64,000 nt of DNA from Acetobacter sp. (GTDB lineage: Bacteria; Pseudomonadota; Alphaproteobacteria; Acetobacterales; Acetobacteraceae), in NCBI RefSeq assembly GCF_022483985.1, contig NZ_JAKVME010000001.1:930001-994000 (forward strand), in the 5' to 3' direction. Below, piece after piece: positions 26,473-34,262 of the stretch (positions within the stretch are counted from its first letter, which is position 1; each line of letters opens with the position of its first letter). Under the pieces are notes generated by a model, which was given only the letters and a program-made list of their open reading frames with translations, did no database searches and was not told the origin of the DNA. Position numbers and translations under genes: made by a program.

Positions 26473-28671
26473 ATGAGTGTCGTTCAGCCTAATGTGTTTG
26501 ACAGGATTTCCGAGCCTCCACCTGACCCATCCCATGTTTCTCCCCTGAAGATATTCGAGATCATCAGGGAGCGATGGATGGTCATAGGGCTGGTTACAGC
26601 TCTTTTCGCTTTGCCTGCGCTTGCCTTCATTCTGACGCTACCAGCTTATTACGATGCCTCGTCGTCATTGATGATCGGCACGCGACAGGCTGAATTTCGG
26701 GATTTGCAGGCAACCCAGGGGGCGCTGGATGTTGATGCCGTAGCAATCAATACGGAAGTCGGGATCATCAAGAGCCAGTCCATTGCCAAGGCCGTGGTGG
26801 AACGGCTGAAACTTGTGGACGATCCGTATTTCCGTACCCAGATGGAAAAAAAGTCCCTCAAGACGCGGATTGTCGGCTGGCTCAGCAGGATGACAGGGAG
26901 CGCCTCTCAGGAGAAACAGCTTTCAGCATCTGAAAAACTTCAGGTTGTCAGGGATCTTCTCGGCCGAAACGTCACCATCCTGAATGATGGCCGTTCCTAT
27001 CTCATTACGGTCAGTGTCAGAACCGGGCGTCCGGATCTCAGCGCCAATATAGCGAATGCGTTTGCCGACGTTTATCTGGACTTCAAACGTCATATGAAGA
27101 TCGCCTCGACATGGCGATCCAACTCGCTTCTCGACGAACAGATCATTCCCTTGCGGGAGCGGCTGCGCAAGGCTGAACAGGCTGTTGAACATTATCGCGA
27201 GAAAAATGGTCTGATCTCAGCCGAAATCACTCACTCCGGCAGTCCCAACGCGCCAACTGGCGTGACGGTGACGGATCAGCAGCTTGTCGAAACCAATCGC
27301 GCTCTCGTTGCGGCGCAGGCCGACCTGACAGCCAAGAGGGCGCGGGCCAACCAGTTGACCGGGAGTGTGGGAAGCACGACGGATGTTCTGTCATCGCCGA
27401 TCATCCAGCAACTCCGGGCTCAGGAAGCCATGCTGAACGCCCGTGTCGCCAGCCTTGCAAGCACGGCGGGAGACGCCAATCCGGATTTGCAGGCGGCCCG
27501 GGCTGCGGCGGCTCATGTCAGGGCGCAGATCGAACAGGTGACGGCGCAGATTACGACCAGCACGGACAAGGATCTGCGGAGCGCCGAGCGGCGGGTTGCC
27601 GCCCTGACGGATGAAGTCACAAAATTGCAGGAGCATGTCGGGCGCGAAAACGAGGCGAATGTCACCCTGCAGCAACTGGAAAGCGAAGCCGCGGCCGCCC
27701 GCGCCGTCTATCAGGATTTTCTTGGCCGCTATGCCCAGACTTCAAGCGCCGCGGCCTTGCAGGAACCGGAGGCCGAGCTGATCAGTCGCGCTGACCAACC
27801 CCTCGGCGTCTCGGGACCGCACCGCATGCAGTTTATGGCCATTGCAATTCTCTTTTCAGCGCTTGTCGGGGTCGGGGTCGCCATCGGACAGGAGCGGATG
27901 CAGAAGGGCGTGAAGCAGGAAACGGAAATCGACTCTGTTCCGGGACTGTTTACGCTCGGAATGATTCCATCCTTTTCCCGTCCGCTTTCGGAGCTTTATC
28001 GGTCCCATCAGCCTTCGGTTTATATGGAATCCGTTGAGGCCATAAGAACGATCCTTTCGTTCGGGCGCAGTCGTTTCCGGGCGAAAACAATCACTGTCAC
28101 ATCCTCCGGACCGGAAGAAGGCAAGACGGTGTTCGCTTTGTCTCTGGCCGCCAATACTGGCCGTGCCGGAAAAAAGGCGCTGATCCTCGACTGTGACACG
28201 CGAGGGCCTTCCGCGCTGGAAACCGCCCGAATGTCAGGCAAAGGGAAGGCCGATAAAAATCAGGTTGCAACGCTGGATCAGAACGGTCTGAGCCGGGATG
28301 TGCTTCCCGGCGTGGATGTCATGACGATGAGCAACTGGAAATCTTCAGGAGATCAGATGATTGCCCCTGAAGTCATACAGGTCGTGCTGTCGGAACTCAG
28401 TCCCCACTACGATCTGATCATTCTGGACACCCCGCCTTTGCTGGCTTTTCCTGACGCGGCCGTATTGTCTCATGAAACGGACGGCGTTGTGCTGATAGTC
28501 AAATGGGGCACGACGACAAAGGAAAATCTGAAAGGGGCGATGCGGCAGTTGGAAGCCTATGACGCGCGCACTCTCGGAGCCGTGCTCACGCAGGTTCCGG
28601 CAGGGAATGCCTCCGGCCTGTCGGGAGCAGCCTTACAGGTTTATCGTCATTATGGGCTACTGGCTTCGTGA
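26473..28671 (+). CDS. Wzz/GumC-type polysaccharide co-polymerase fused to BY-kinase-like ATPase
   Basis: 732 residues. Membrane segments at about 36-58 and 453-472 flank a long periplasmic region with coiled-coil stretches (about 210-430). The cytoplasmic C-terminal domain has Walker A SGPEEGKT (about 543-550), Walker A' ILDCDTRGP and Walker B LIILDTPP, as in Wzc/ExoP tyrosine autokinases. Chain-length control and export coupling are the known roles. Oddity: the C terminus has only one Tyr pair region (VYRHYGLLAS) rather than the usual Tyr cluster, so phospho-regulation may be reduced. TGGAGCG precedes the ATG. It overlaps the next gene (TGATG). Confidence 0.9.
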   Translation: MSVVQPNVFDRISEPPPDPSHVSPLKIFEIIRERWMVIGLVTALFALPALAFILTLPAYYDASSSLMIGTRQAEFRDLQATQGALDVDAVAINTEVGIIKSQSIAKAVVERLKLVDDPYFRTQMEKKSLKTRIVGWLSRMTGSASQEKQLSASEKLQVVRDLLGRNVTILNDGRSYLITVSVRTGRPDLSANIANAFADVYLDFKRHMKIASTWRSNSLLDEQIIPLRERLRKAEQAVEHYREKNGLISAEITHSGSPNAPTGVTVTDQQLVETNRALVAAQADLTAKRARANQLTGSVGSTTDVLSSPIIQQLRAQEAMLNARVASLASTAGDANPDLQAARAAAAHVRAQIEQVTAQITTSTDKDLRSAERRVAALTDEVTKLQEHVGRENEANVTLQQLESEAAAARAVYQDFLGRYAQTSSAAALQEPEAELISRADQPLGVSGPHRMQFMAIAILFSALVGVGVAIGQERMQKGVKQETEIDSVPGLFTLGMIPSFSRPLSELYRSHQPSVYMESVEAIRTILSFGRSRFRAKTITVTSSGPEEGKTVFALSLAANTGRAGKKALILDCDTRGPSALETARMSGKGKADKNQVATLDQNGLSRDVLPGVDVMTMSNWKSSGDQMIAPEVIQVVLSELSPHYDLIILDTPPLLAFPDAAVLSHETDGVVLIVKWGTTTKENLKGAMRQLEAYDARTLGAVLTQVPAGNASGLSGAALQVYRHYGLLAS

Positions 28672-29759
28672 TGAAGATGCCGGATACGGTCAAAATCGCC
28701 ATCAACGGGCGATATCTTTCGCAGCCGCAAAGCGGGGTGCAGCGATTTGCTGGAGAACTGACACGCGCCATTGCAGGACTTGGCTGGCAGCCGGGACGGG
28801 AGCCTGTCCTGCTGGCGCCGCGCACAAAACTGCGGCTTCCTCCAGAGGAACTGGGAGTGCGTGTTGCGCCATGCGGTCGCCTGAGAGGGCAGGCATGGGA
28901 GCAGTTTGATCTCCCTCGTGCCAGCAGAGGTCGCTTTCTGATCAATCCCGGCAATACCGCACCTGTTTCCGGGCGCCATCAGCTTGTGGTGCTGCATGAT
29001 GCTGCGGTGTTTGCTCAACCAGAGGGATATTCCTGGAAATTTCGTCTCTGGTACAGGATTTTACAGACAGTTCTCTGCCATACGAAGACCAGAATCGTAA
29101 CAGTTTCAGACTTCTCCCGACGGGAGTTGTCAAAATACCTGAAGATCAGTCCTGAGCGCATTGAGGTCATTCCCGAAGGCTGTGAACATATAGCGCGCGT
29201 TACGCCTGACACCTCCATTCTCCAGCGCCATGATCTTGTGGGACGCCCTTTCGTGCTGGCTGTGGGTAATCTTGCGCGGCATAAAAACCTCGGTGCGCTC
29301 ACGGTTCTATCCCGCGATCTGAAGCAGCGTGGTGTGCCTCTTGTCATCAGTGGCGGTATCGATAAGAGCGTTTTTTCCGGGCAGGTGGAGTTGCCGCAAT
29401 CGGCTCTGTATGTCGGCAGGGTGACGGATGAGGAACTGCACGCGCTCTATGCTGCGGCTTCCTGTTTTGTGTTTCCCTCGCTTTATGAAGGTTTTGGCCT
29501 GCCAGCGATCGAGGCGATGGCCTGCCATTGTCCGGTCGTCGCGGCCGATATTCCGGCCTTGAGAGAAGTCTGTGGTGATGCGGCGCTCTATGTCGATCCG
29601 CGCAATCCGCAGGAAATCAGTCGCGGCGTATGCAGTTTGCTTGGCGACCTTGAGCTTGCGGCCAGCCTGCGCGACAGAGGAGATGCTCGGGCAAGGTATT
29701 TCACGTGGGAGAGAGCCGCCCGAATGCTGGTCGCTCTGGCGGAAGACGATAGGGAATGA
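28671..29759 (+). CDS. Glycosyltransferase family 4
   Basis: 362 residues with the two-Rossmann GT-B fold. Typical features are the N-terminal INGRYLSQPQSGVQRFAGEL, the VSDFSRRELSKYL segment, the donor-binding VLAVGNLARHKNL and the E-x7-E motif in EGFGLPAIEAMACHCPVVAA. It resembles mannosyltransferases of the GT4 group that recognise the SGVQR-type start. It adds a sugar to the lipid-linked repeat unit on the cytoplasmic face. The start overlaps the co-polymerase stop (GTG 28668 is an alternative). The stop overlaps the next gene (ATGA). Confidence 0.88.
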   Translation: MKMPDTVKIAINGRYLSQPQSGVQRFAGELTRAIAGLGWQPGREPVLLAPRTKLRLPPEELGVRVAPCGRLRGQAWEQFDLPRASRGRFLINPGNTAPVSGRHQLVVLHDAAVFAQPEGYSWKFRLWYRILQTVLCHTKTRIVTVSDFSRRELSKYLKISPERIEVIPEGCEHIARVTPDTSILQRHDLVGRPFVLAVGNLARHKNLGALTVLSRDLKQRGVPLVISGGIDKSVFSGQVELPQSALYVGRVTDEELHALYAAASCFVFPSLYEGFGLPAIEAMACHCPVVAADIPALREVCGDAALYVDPRNPQEISRGVCSLLGDLELAASLRDRGDARARYFTWERAARMLVALAEDDRE

Positions 29760-30166
29760 AGAAAAAACGCGTGCTGATCCTGATGGGACTAAGCTTCATT
29801 TTGCCTGGTGGCGTGCCACTCATGGCGCAGGACAGCTCTGCCTCATTAAACGCAGATGACGGTTCTCTCACACCACAAGATGTCCAGAAGAAAAGCTTTG
29901 TGTGGTGCAGTGCTGAAAATGGGGAGAGGCAGGAATTCTATATAAGTGACGTAAAAATCATGCCAGCCGCCAACACCATGATGGTGAATTCTCTCGGCGG
30001 ACATTTCGCACAGACGATGAACGCACGCTTTGGACTTCACCTCGCCATGAACGCGCAACACTGTCACATGTTTCAAAATTCCGCTGCCGCACAAAACGCA
30101 CGCTCAGGTGCGATCGCAGCAGTCAGAAAGAAAAGCCTGACTGTAAGAAATGCTGGTATTTTCTAA
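29756..30166 (+). CDS. Secreted protein of unknown function coupled to the glycosyltransferase
   Basis: 136 residues with a clear signal peptide (MKKKRVLILMGLSFILPGG..., cleavage near residue 25). The mature part has two cysteines (in FVWCSAENG and AQHCHMF) that could form a disulfide, and an EFYISDV strand. I do not recognise a named domain, although small periplasmic proteins with a central Y-[SI]-D-V strand and one C-terminal Cys occur in alphaproteobacteria. It overlaps the GT4 gene by 4 bases, so it is made together with the polysaccharide enzymes. Function unknown. Confidence 0.65.
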   Translation: MKKKRVLILMGLSFILPGGVPLMAQDSSASLNADDGSLTPQDVQKKSFVWCSAENGERQEFYISDVKIMPAANTMMVNSLGGHFAQTMNARFGLHLAMNAQHCHMFQNSAAAQNARSGAIAAVRKKSLTVRNAGIF

Positions 30167-30203
30167 TATAACAGAAAATCACGCCTTTGTTTTGCTGCTG
30201 ATG

Positions 30204-30377
30204 TCAACGAAAGGAGAAGAGAGCAAAAGCAAGAGCAAGCGTCCATAAGGCAATTCCTGCCATCATAGCGAGCACAATACCTCTCGCTGAAGCCAGTTTT
30301 TCCCGCTGGGGCAGCGACGCGGAAAAACGAGGGGAGGAGAGGTGGTCGTACTGCGCATGGGAGGAAACAGGTGTCAT
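30204..30377 (-). CDS. 57-residue single-membrane-segment protein
   Basis: A minus-strand frame from ATG 30377 to TGA 30204. Residues 1-32 are polar (with PRFSASLPQREKLASAR), and residues 33-55 form one strongly hydrophobic helix (IVLAMMAGIALWTLALAFALF) before a final SFR. Start is preceded by a GGAAGCCCGGAA stretch. This fills an otherwise empty 356-base gap inside the polysaccharide locus, opposite in direction to its neighbours. Small membrane proteins such as ExoX-type repressors regulate polysaccharide priming enzymes elsewhere, but no sequence match is claimed. Confidence 0.5.
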   Translation of the reverse strand: MTPVSSHAQYDHLSSPRFSASLPQREKLASARGIVLAMMAGIALWTLALAFALFSFR

Positions 30378-30431
30378 TTCCGGGCTTCCAATAAGGCTCT
30401 TGTCAGCGAACAGTAGTGGACACTTATGACC

Positions 30432-30463
30432 AAACCTTTAACAGATGAAAAAGATAAAGGTTT
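30432..30463. promoter_or_regulatory. Inverted repeat upstream of the second GT4 gene
   Basis: AAACCTTTA (30432-30440) and TAAAGGTTT (30455-30463) are perfect 9-base arms around 14 bases. The element lies about 60 bases before the GTG start at 30523, in AT-rich DNA. It could be a weak terminator of the upstream genes (the arm ends in TTT) or an operator for the downstream promoter. Confidence 0.4.
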
Positions 30464-30522
30464 TATCGTCTAAAAAATAGTTATTATTTACTTTTTGATC
30501 AATAGACAGAAAAGGGAAAAAT

Positions 30523-31680
30523 GTGAAGGCCGGAACCTCAACACTGAAAGTTGCGATTGTTCATGAGTGGCTGGAGCATTACGCCGGGTCAGAACGTGTG
30601 GTGGAAGAACTGCTCGCCGTCTTTCCACAGGCGGAGGTTTTTTCCATCGTCGATTTTCTTCCCAGAAAAGAACGGAGCTTTCTCGGAGGGCGCAAGGTCA
30701 CGACAACTTTCATCCAGAAGCTGCCGTTTGCGAAAAAACATTTCAGGAACTACCTCGGGCTGATGCCGCTCGCAGTGGAACAGTTCGATCTCGCCGGTTT
30801 TGATCTTGTGTTTTCGAGCAACCACGCGGTCGCAAAGGGGATCATCACAGGTCCTGACCAGTACCATATCAGTTATGTCCATTCCCCGATGCGTTATGCC
30901 TGGGACATGCAGGCGGCCTATCTGAGACAGAGCGGTCTGGAGCGTGGCCTGAAAGGGTTGTTTATCCGCTGGCTTCTTCATCGCATCCGGAACTGGGACG
31001 TACGCTCGGCCACCGGTGTCGATGTTTTTGTCGCCAACTCACGCTACATCGCCCGGCGCATCAGGAAGGTCTATCGTCGGGAAGCTACGGTCATTCATCC
31101 GCCCGTTGATACGGATGCCTTCAACCTTCCTGCTGCTTCGGCTGACCGTGGGGCGTATCTGGTTGCCGGGCGGCAGGTTCCTTACAAACGCATCGATCTT
31201 GTGGTGGAAGCGTTCCGTCGCATGCCGCAAAGACAACTGGTCGTGGTTGGTGACGGACCTGAGAATGAGAAGATCCGGACCGTTGCGGCGGGCGCTCCGA
31301 ATATCATTCTCAAAGGGAAGGTGCCTCATCCGGAGCTCCTGTCCCTGATGCAGAACGCGCGGGCTTTTGTGTTTGCCGCCGAAGAGGATTTCGGAATCAC
31401 GCTGGTCGAAGCCCAGTCCTGCGGAACACCCGTTATCAGCTTCGGTCGTGGAGGAGCGCTGGATATTGTTCAGGATGATGCGCTCTCGGCGACACCCACA
31501 GGCCTTCTGTTCAACGAGCAGACTGCGGATGCAATTGTTGAGGCCATAGACCGATTTGAATCCATACGGGGTAGTATCTCTGCCGAGGGATGCAGGGAAA
31601 ACGCGCTTCGTTTTTCAAAAGCCGCGTTCCGTTCCCACATCATCGATCTCACCGACCGCATTCTGGCGGAGGGGGTGTAG
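30523..31680 (+). CDS. Glycosyltransferase family 4 (WbaZ-like)
   Basis: 385 residues, GT-B fold. The start KVAIVHEWLEHYAGSERVVEEL and the SYVHSPMRYAWD block are characteristic of the WbaZ/RfbZ-like GT4 branch, many of which transfer mannose from GDP-mannose. The donor-site motif appears as EEDFGITLVEAQSCGTPVISF and the nucleotide strand as VVGDGPENEKI. GTG 30523 follows AAAAGGGAAAA. It starts a second sub-operon that continues with the polymerase and a PAP2 phosphatase. Donor and acceptor sugars are not known. Confidence 0.88.
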   Translation: MKAGTSTLKVAIVHEWLEHYAGSERVVEELLAVFPQAEVFSIVDFLPRKERSFLGGRKVTTTFIQKLPFAKKHFRNYLGLMPLAVEQFDLAGFDLVFSSNHAVAKGIITGPDQYHISYVHSPMRYAWDMQAAYLRQSGLERGLKGLFIRWLLHRIRNWDVRSATGVDVFVANSRYIARRIRKVYRREATVIHPPVDTDAFNLPAASADRGAYLVAGRQVPYKRIDLVVEAFRRMPQRQLVVVGDGPENEKIRTVAAGAPNIILKGKVPHPELLSLMQNARAFVFAAEEDFGITLVEAQSCGTPVISFGRGGALDIVQDDALSATPTGLLFNEQTADAIVEAIDRFESIRGSISAEGCRENALRFSKAAFRSHIIDLTDRILAEGV

Positions 31681-31686
31681 CAGCCG

Positions 31687-31717
31687 GTTCTGAAATCGCG
31701 CAGCATGGCTTCAGAAC
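31687..31717 (+). terminator. Intra-operon hairpin after the WbaZ-like gene
   Basis: GTTCTGAA (31687-31694) pairs with TTCAGAAC (31710-31717). It occupies the 77-base spacer before the polymerase gene and has no T-run, so it may attenuate, stabilise mRNA or simply separate the genes. Confidence 0.35.
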
Positions 31718-31757
31718 TGGGTCATGATGCGTAGAGACATACAAGGAAATACAGCCG

Positions 31758-33173
31758 ATGCTTCCCCTTATGGGAGCAATTCTCATTCCGCTCAGCCTTG
31801 TGTTCTGGTCCAGACCCGAACGTCTGCTGAAACTGGTTCTCATCGCCGGAATTTTCCCGGCCGCAGCCGTGCTGCAACTTGGCGGCTTCTGTCTCCAGCC
31901 CACGCTCGCGCCGGGACTGGCGTTCATTTCCTATGTCGTTCTGCAAAAGCTGCTGGGAGTCCGTTATCCCGGCGAGGGAAACGTGCGGACGCTCTCGATG
32001 GGCATGCTGTTCAACCTTGTCTGGGCCGTTCTCGGTTCGCAGATCATGCCGCGTTTATTCCGCAACGAGGTTCTGGTCTGGCCACAGAAACAGGACGCCG
32101 CTGGCACATTGTCGCTGCTTGCGCCGAATTTCGGCAATGTCACACAGGATGCCTATCTCATCATCAATGTGGTTCTGATGGTGCTGACGGCGCAGTATCT
32201 GACCCGCAAACATATCGAGATCGCGGAATTCTATAAGACGTTCGTTTTCACCGGCTGGCTTCTGGTCGGTATCTGTGTCTGGCAGTTTGCCGCGAGAACA
32301 GTGCATGTCCCTTTTCCGCGTTCATTCTTTTATTCAAATACAGGCTGGTCCGTCCTTGACGGACAGACTGCCGGGCCTGTTCCCCGCATCAATGCCTCAT
32401 TTTCAGAACCGGCAGCCTGTGCGTCCTATCTGGCTGGTATCGTGTTCTCCACTCTCTGGCTCACTCTGAAAGGCTATCGCGTCCGGGGAATGCGACCGCT
32501 GATCTGGGCGTCCAGCGTCGCACTCTGCCTGACAACCTCGACAACGGGTTTTGGCACTGTGGCGATCGGGTTGATGCTCCTGCCCGTGCTGGTGGTGGTG
32601 ACCGGACACAGCCGTCTTCTGGGACGGATTGGACAGTTGGGCATGATCGGTGCGCTGATTCTGGGAGTCGCCGGTGCAACGGTTGCGACATTTTCGCCCA
32701 AGGTGATCACTGCCGCGCAGAGTGTGGCCAGCGGCACGGCGGAGAAAAAACAGAGTTCGTCCTATCAGGAACGCAGTCAGGTCGATCTGGACGCCATGGC
32801 GGCCTTTCGCGCGACCTACGGACTGGGAACGGGCTGGGGAAGCAACCGCTCATCCAGTCTGATACCCGGACTGCTGGCAACCATTGGCATTGTGGGGGTT
32901 ATCAGCCTGCTTGTCTTTGACTGGCAACTGGCCAAAGCGGCAGGTTCCGCGCTCCGCTCCGCGCCGCTGTCCGGGGAAGGAATGGCGATAGAAGGATTTC
33001 TCGCGGCGATTGCCGGTCGGTTGATCGCGGCCATCCTCTCGTCCCCCACCATAGGTTTGCCCGATTTTTACGTCATGCTTGGCATCGTCATTGCTGCCAT
33101 TTCCCGTATAAGGCTGGGAACAGCGACCAGAGAGACCTTTTTCCGGTCTCACAGTGCGGAGTGTCATGAGTGA
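31758..33173 (+). CDS. O-antigen/exopolysaccharide polymerase-like membrane protein (Wzy type)
   Basis: 471 residues with about ten hydrophobic helices spread over the whole length and a longer extracytoplasmic loop near residues 180-220 and 300-350. Wzy-type polymerases have little sequence conservation; assignment rests on topology, the loop pattern (SYQERSQVDLDAMAAFRATYGLGTGWGSNRSSS resembles the RxxxW/GxGxG-like loop region) and gene context between a GT4 and a phosphatase in an export locus. It would join lipid-linked repeat units in the periplasm. No Wzx flippase is found in the window. The stop overlaps the next gene. Confidence 0.7.
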   Translation: MLPLMGAILIPLSLVFWSRPERLLKLVLIAGIFPAAAVLQLGGFCLQPTLAPGLAFISYVVLQKLLGVRYPGEGNVRTLSMGMLFNLVWAVLGSQIMPRLFRNEVLVWPQKQDAAGTLSLLAPNFGNVTQDAYLIINVVLMVLTAQYLTRKHIEIAEFYKTFVFTGWLLVGICVWQFAARTVHVPFPRSFFYSNTGWSVLDGQTAGPVPRINASFSEPAACASYLAGIVFSTLWLTLKGYRVRGMRPLIWASSVALCLTTSTTGFGTVAIGLMLLPVLVVVTGHSRLLGRIGQLGMIGALILGVAGATVATFSPKVITAAQSVASGTAEKKQSSSYQERSQVDLDAMAAFRATYGLGTGWGSNRSSSLIPGLLATIGIVGVISLLVFDWQLAKAAGSALRSAPLSGEGMAIEGFLAAIAGRLIAAILSSPTIGLPDFYVMLGIVIAAISRIRLGTATRETFFRSHSAECHE

Positions 33174-33745
33174 TCGGTGCTTTCAGTGATTTCGCCGATC
33201 AGGCCGTTGCCGGTCCCGTTGAGATTTCGGTTTTCCTCATTCTTTTACTGACCGGACGAAAAAAGGATGCGTTGGCATGGGCCGCTGTCATGGTGGCGGC
33301 CTCAGTATTCATTCTTCTGCTGAAGCTGTGGTGTGAGCGCTGTGGCGTGCCGCACCAGCGTATTCTCTATAGTCCCAGTGGTCATACGATGGGTGGAACG
33401 CTGGTTTATGGAGGATTGCTGGCTCTGATGTGCCGTAATGGGTGGATCGTTCTTTTTGGAGCCTGCGCTCTGGCTGTTGGGTTCGGCCTTACCCGCGTGT
33501 TGTTGCAGGTCCACACGGTTCCGGAAGTTATTGTCGGGGGCATGATTGGCGTGGGTGCCGTCATGGTCCTGCATCGATTACTGGGACAAAGACATTACCC
33601 ATTTTCACCCAAGATAGCGTTTCTCAGCCTGATGGCAGTTTTGATCACAGGCTTCGGGCTGCATGGCCATAGGCTCGGCGCCGAAGTGTGGATTGAAAAA
33701 ATCTCTCATATCCTTGGAGGATATCTGAGCTGTCAGCGAGCATAG
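33170..33745 (+). CDS. PAP2-family membrane phosphatase
   Basis: 191 residues with about six membrane helices. The PAP2 core motif SPSGHT (residues 66-71) and a later RVLLQVHTVPEVIVGG (R...H with the catalytic His) are present; the first motif KX6RP is not clear, and the usual Asp of the third motif is Glu. Family members dephosphorylate lipid phosphates such as undecaprenyl pyrophosphate. In this setting it may recycle the carrier lipid released by polymerisation. GTG start overlaps the polymerase stop (GTGA). Confidence 0.8.
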   Translation: MIGAFSDFADQAVAGPVEISVFLILLLTGRKKDALAWAAVMVAASVFILLLKLWCERCGVPHQRILYSPSGHTMGGTLVYGGLLALMCRNGWIVLFGACALAVGFGLTRVLLQVHTVPEVIVGGMIGVGAVMVLHRLLGQRHYPFSPKIAFLSLMAVLITGFGLHGHRLGAEVWIEKISHILGGYLSCQRA

Positions 33746-33751
33746 AAACGG

Positions 33752-34246
33752 TCAGGAAAAACGCGCAAAAGAGACTGCGAGCGTCTCATAGACGGGCTTC
33801 TTGAAACCCACATTGAGCGCGGGAAGCTGTGACAGCGGAATCCACTTCCATGCGTCGAATTCCTGATGTGCATCAAGATCGAGCCGGATCTCAGTCTCCG
33901 GTCCCGTGAAACGTAACGCGTACCATTTCTGCGTTTGTCCCCGGTAGCGCCCTCTGAGAGCCTTGCCGACAAGCTCGGCAGGCAGATCGTAGCTCAGCCA
34001 GTCCGGATGTTCTCCGAGAAGAGCCAGAGACGTCATGCCGGTTTCCTCAGCGACCTCCCGGAAAACAGCGTGATCTGTGGCTTCGTCCTCATCAATCCCT
34101 CCCTGAGGGCACTGCCACACACCTTCATCCGGTCCACCGCCCGCACCGGGCATATCAGTGCGCCGTGCGACGAAGATTTCGCCAGCTTCATTGAAGATGA
34201 CGGCGCCGACATTACGGCGATAGGGCAGGGATGATGGATCAGTCAT
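33752..34246 (-). CDS. rppH: RNA pyrophosphohydrolase (Nudix)
   Basis: 164 residues. It removes pyrophosphate from 5'-triphosphate mRNA ends, starting decay. The start region LPYRRNVGAVIFN and the Nudix box GGIDEDEATDHAVFREVAEETG fit RppH, as does WLSYDLP followed by RGRYRGQTQKWY. ATG 34246 (MTDPSSLPYR) is chosen since it gives the usual length; more upstream codons would enter the preceding gene. The start lies 16 bases after the deacetylase stop, so these are co-transcribed. Confidence 0.93.
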   Translation of the reverse strand: MTDPSSLPYRRNVGAVIFNEAGEIFVARRTDMPGAGGGPDEGVWQCPQGGIDEDEATDHAVFREVAEETGMTSLALLGEHPDWLSYDLPAELVGKALRGRYRGQTQKWYALRFTGPETEIRLDLDAHQEFDAWKWIPLSQLPALNVGFKKPVYETLAVSFARFS

Positions 34247-34262
34247 CTTGGTCTTCAACAGT

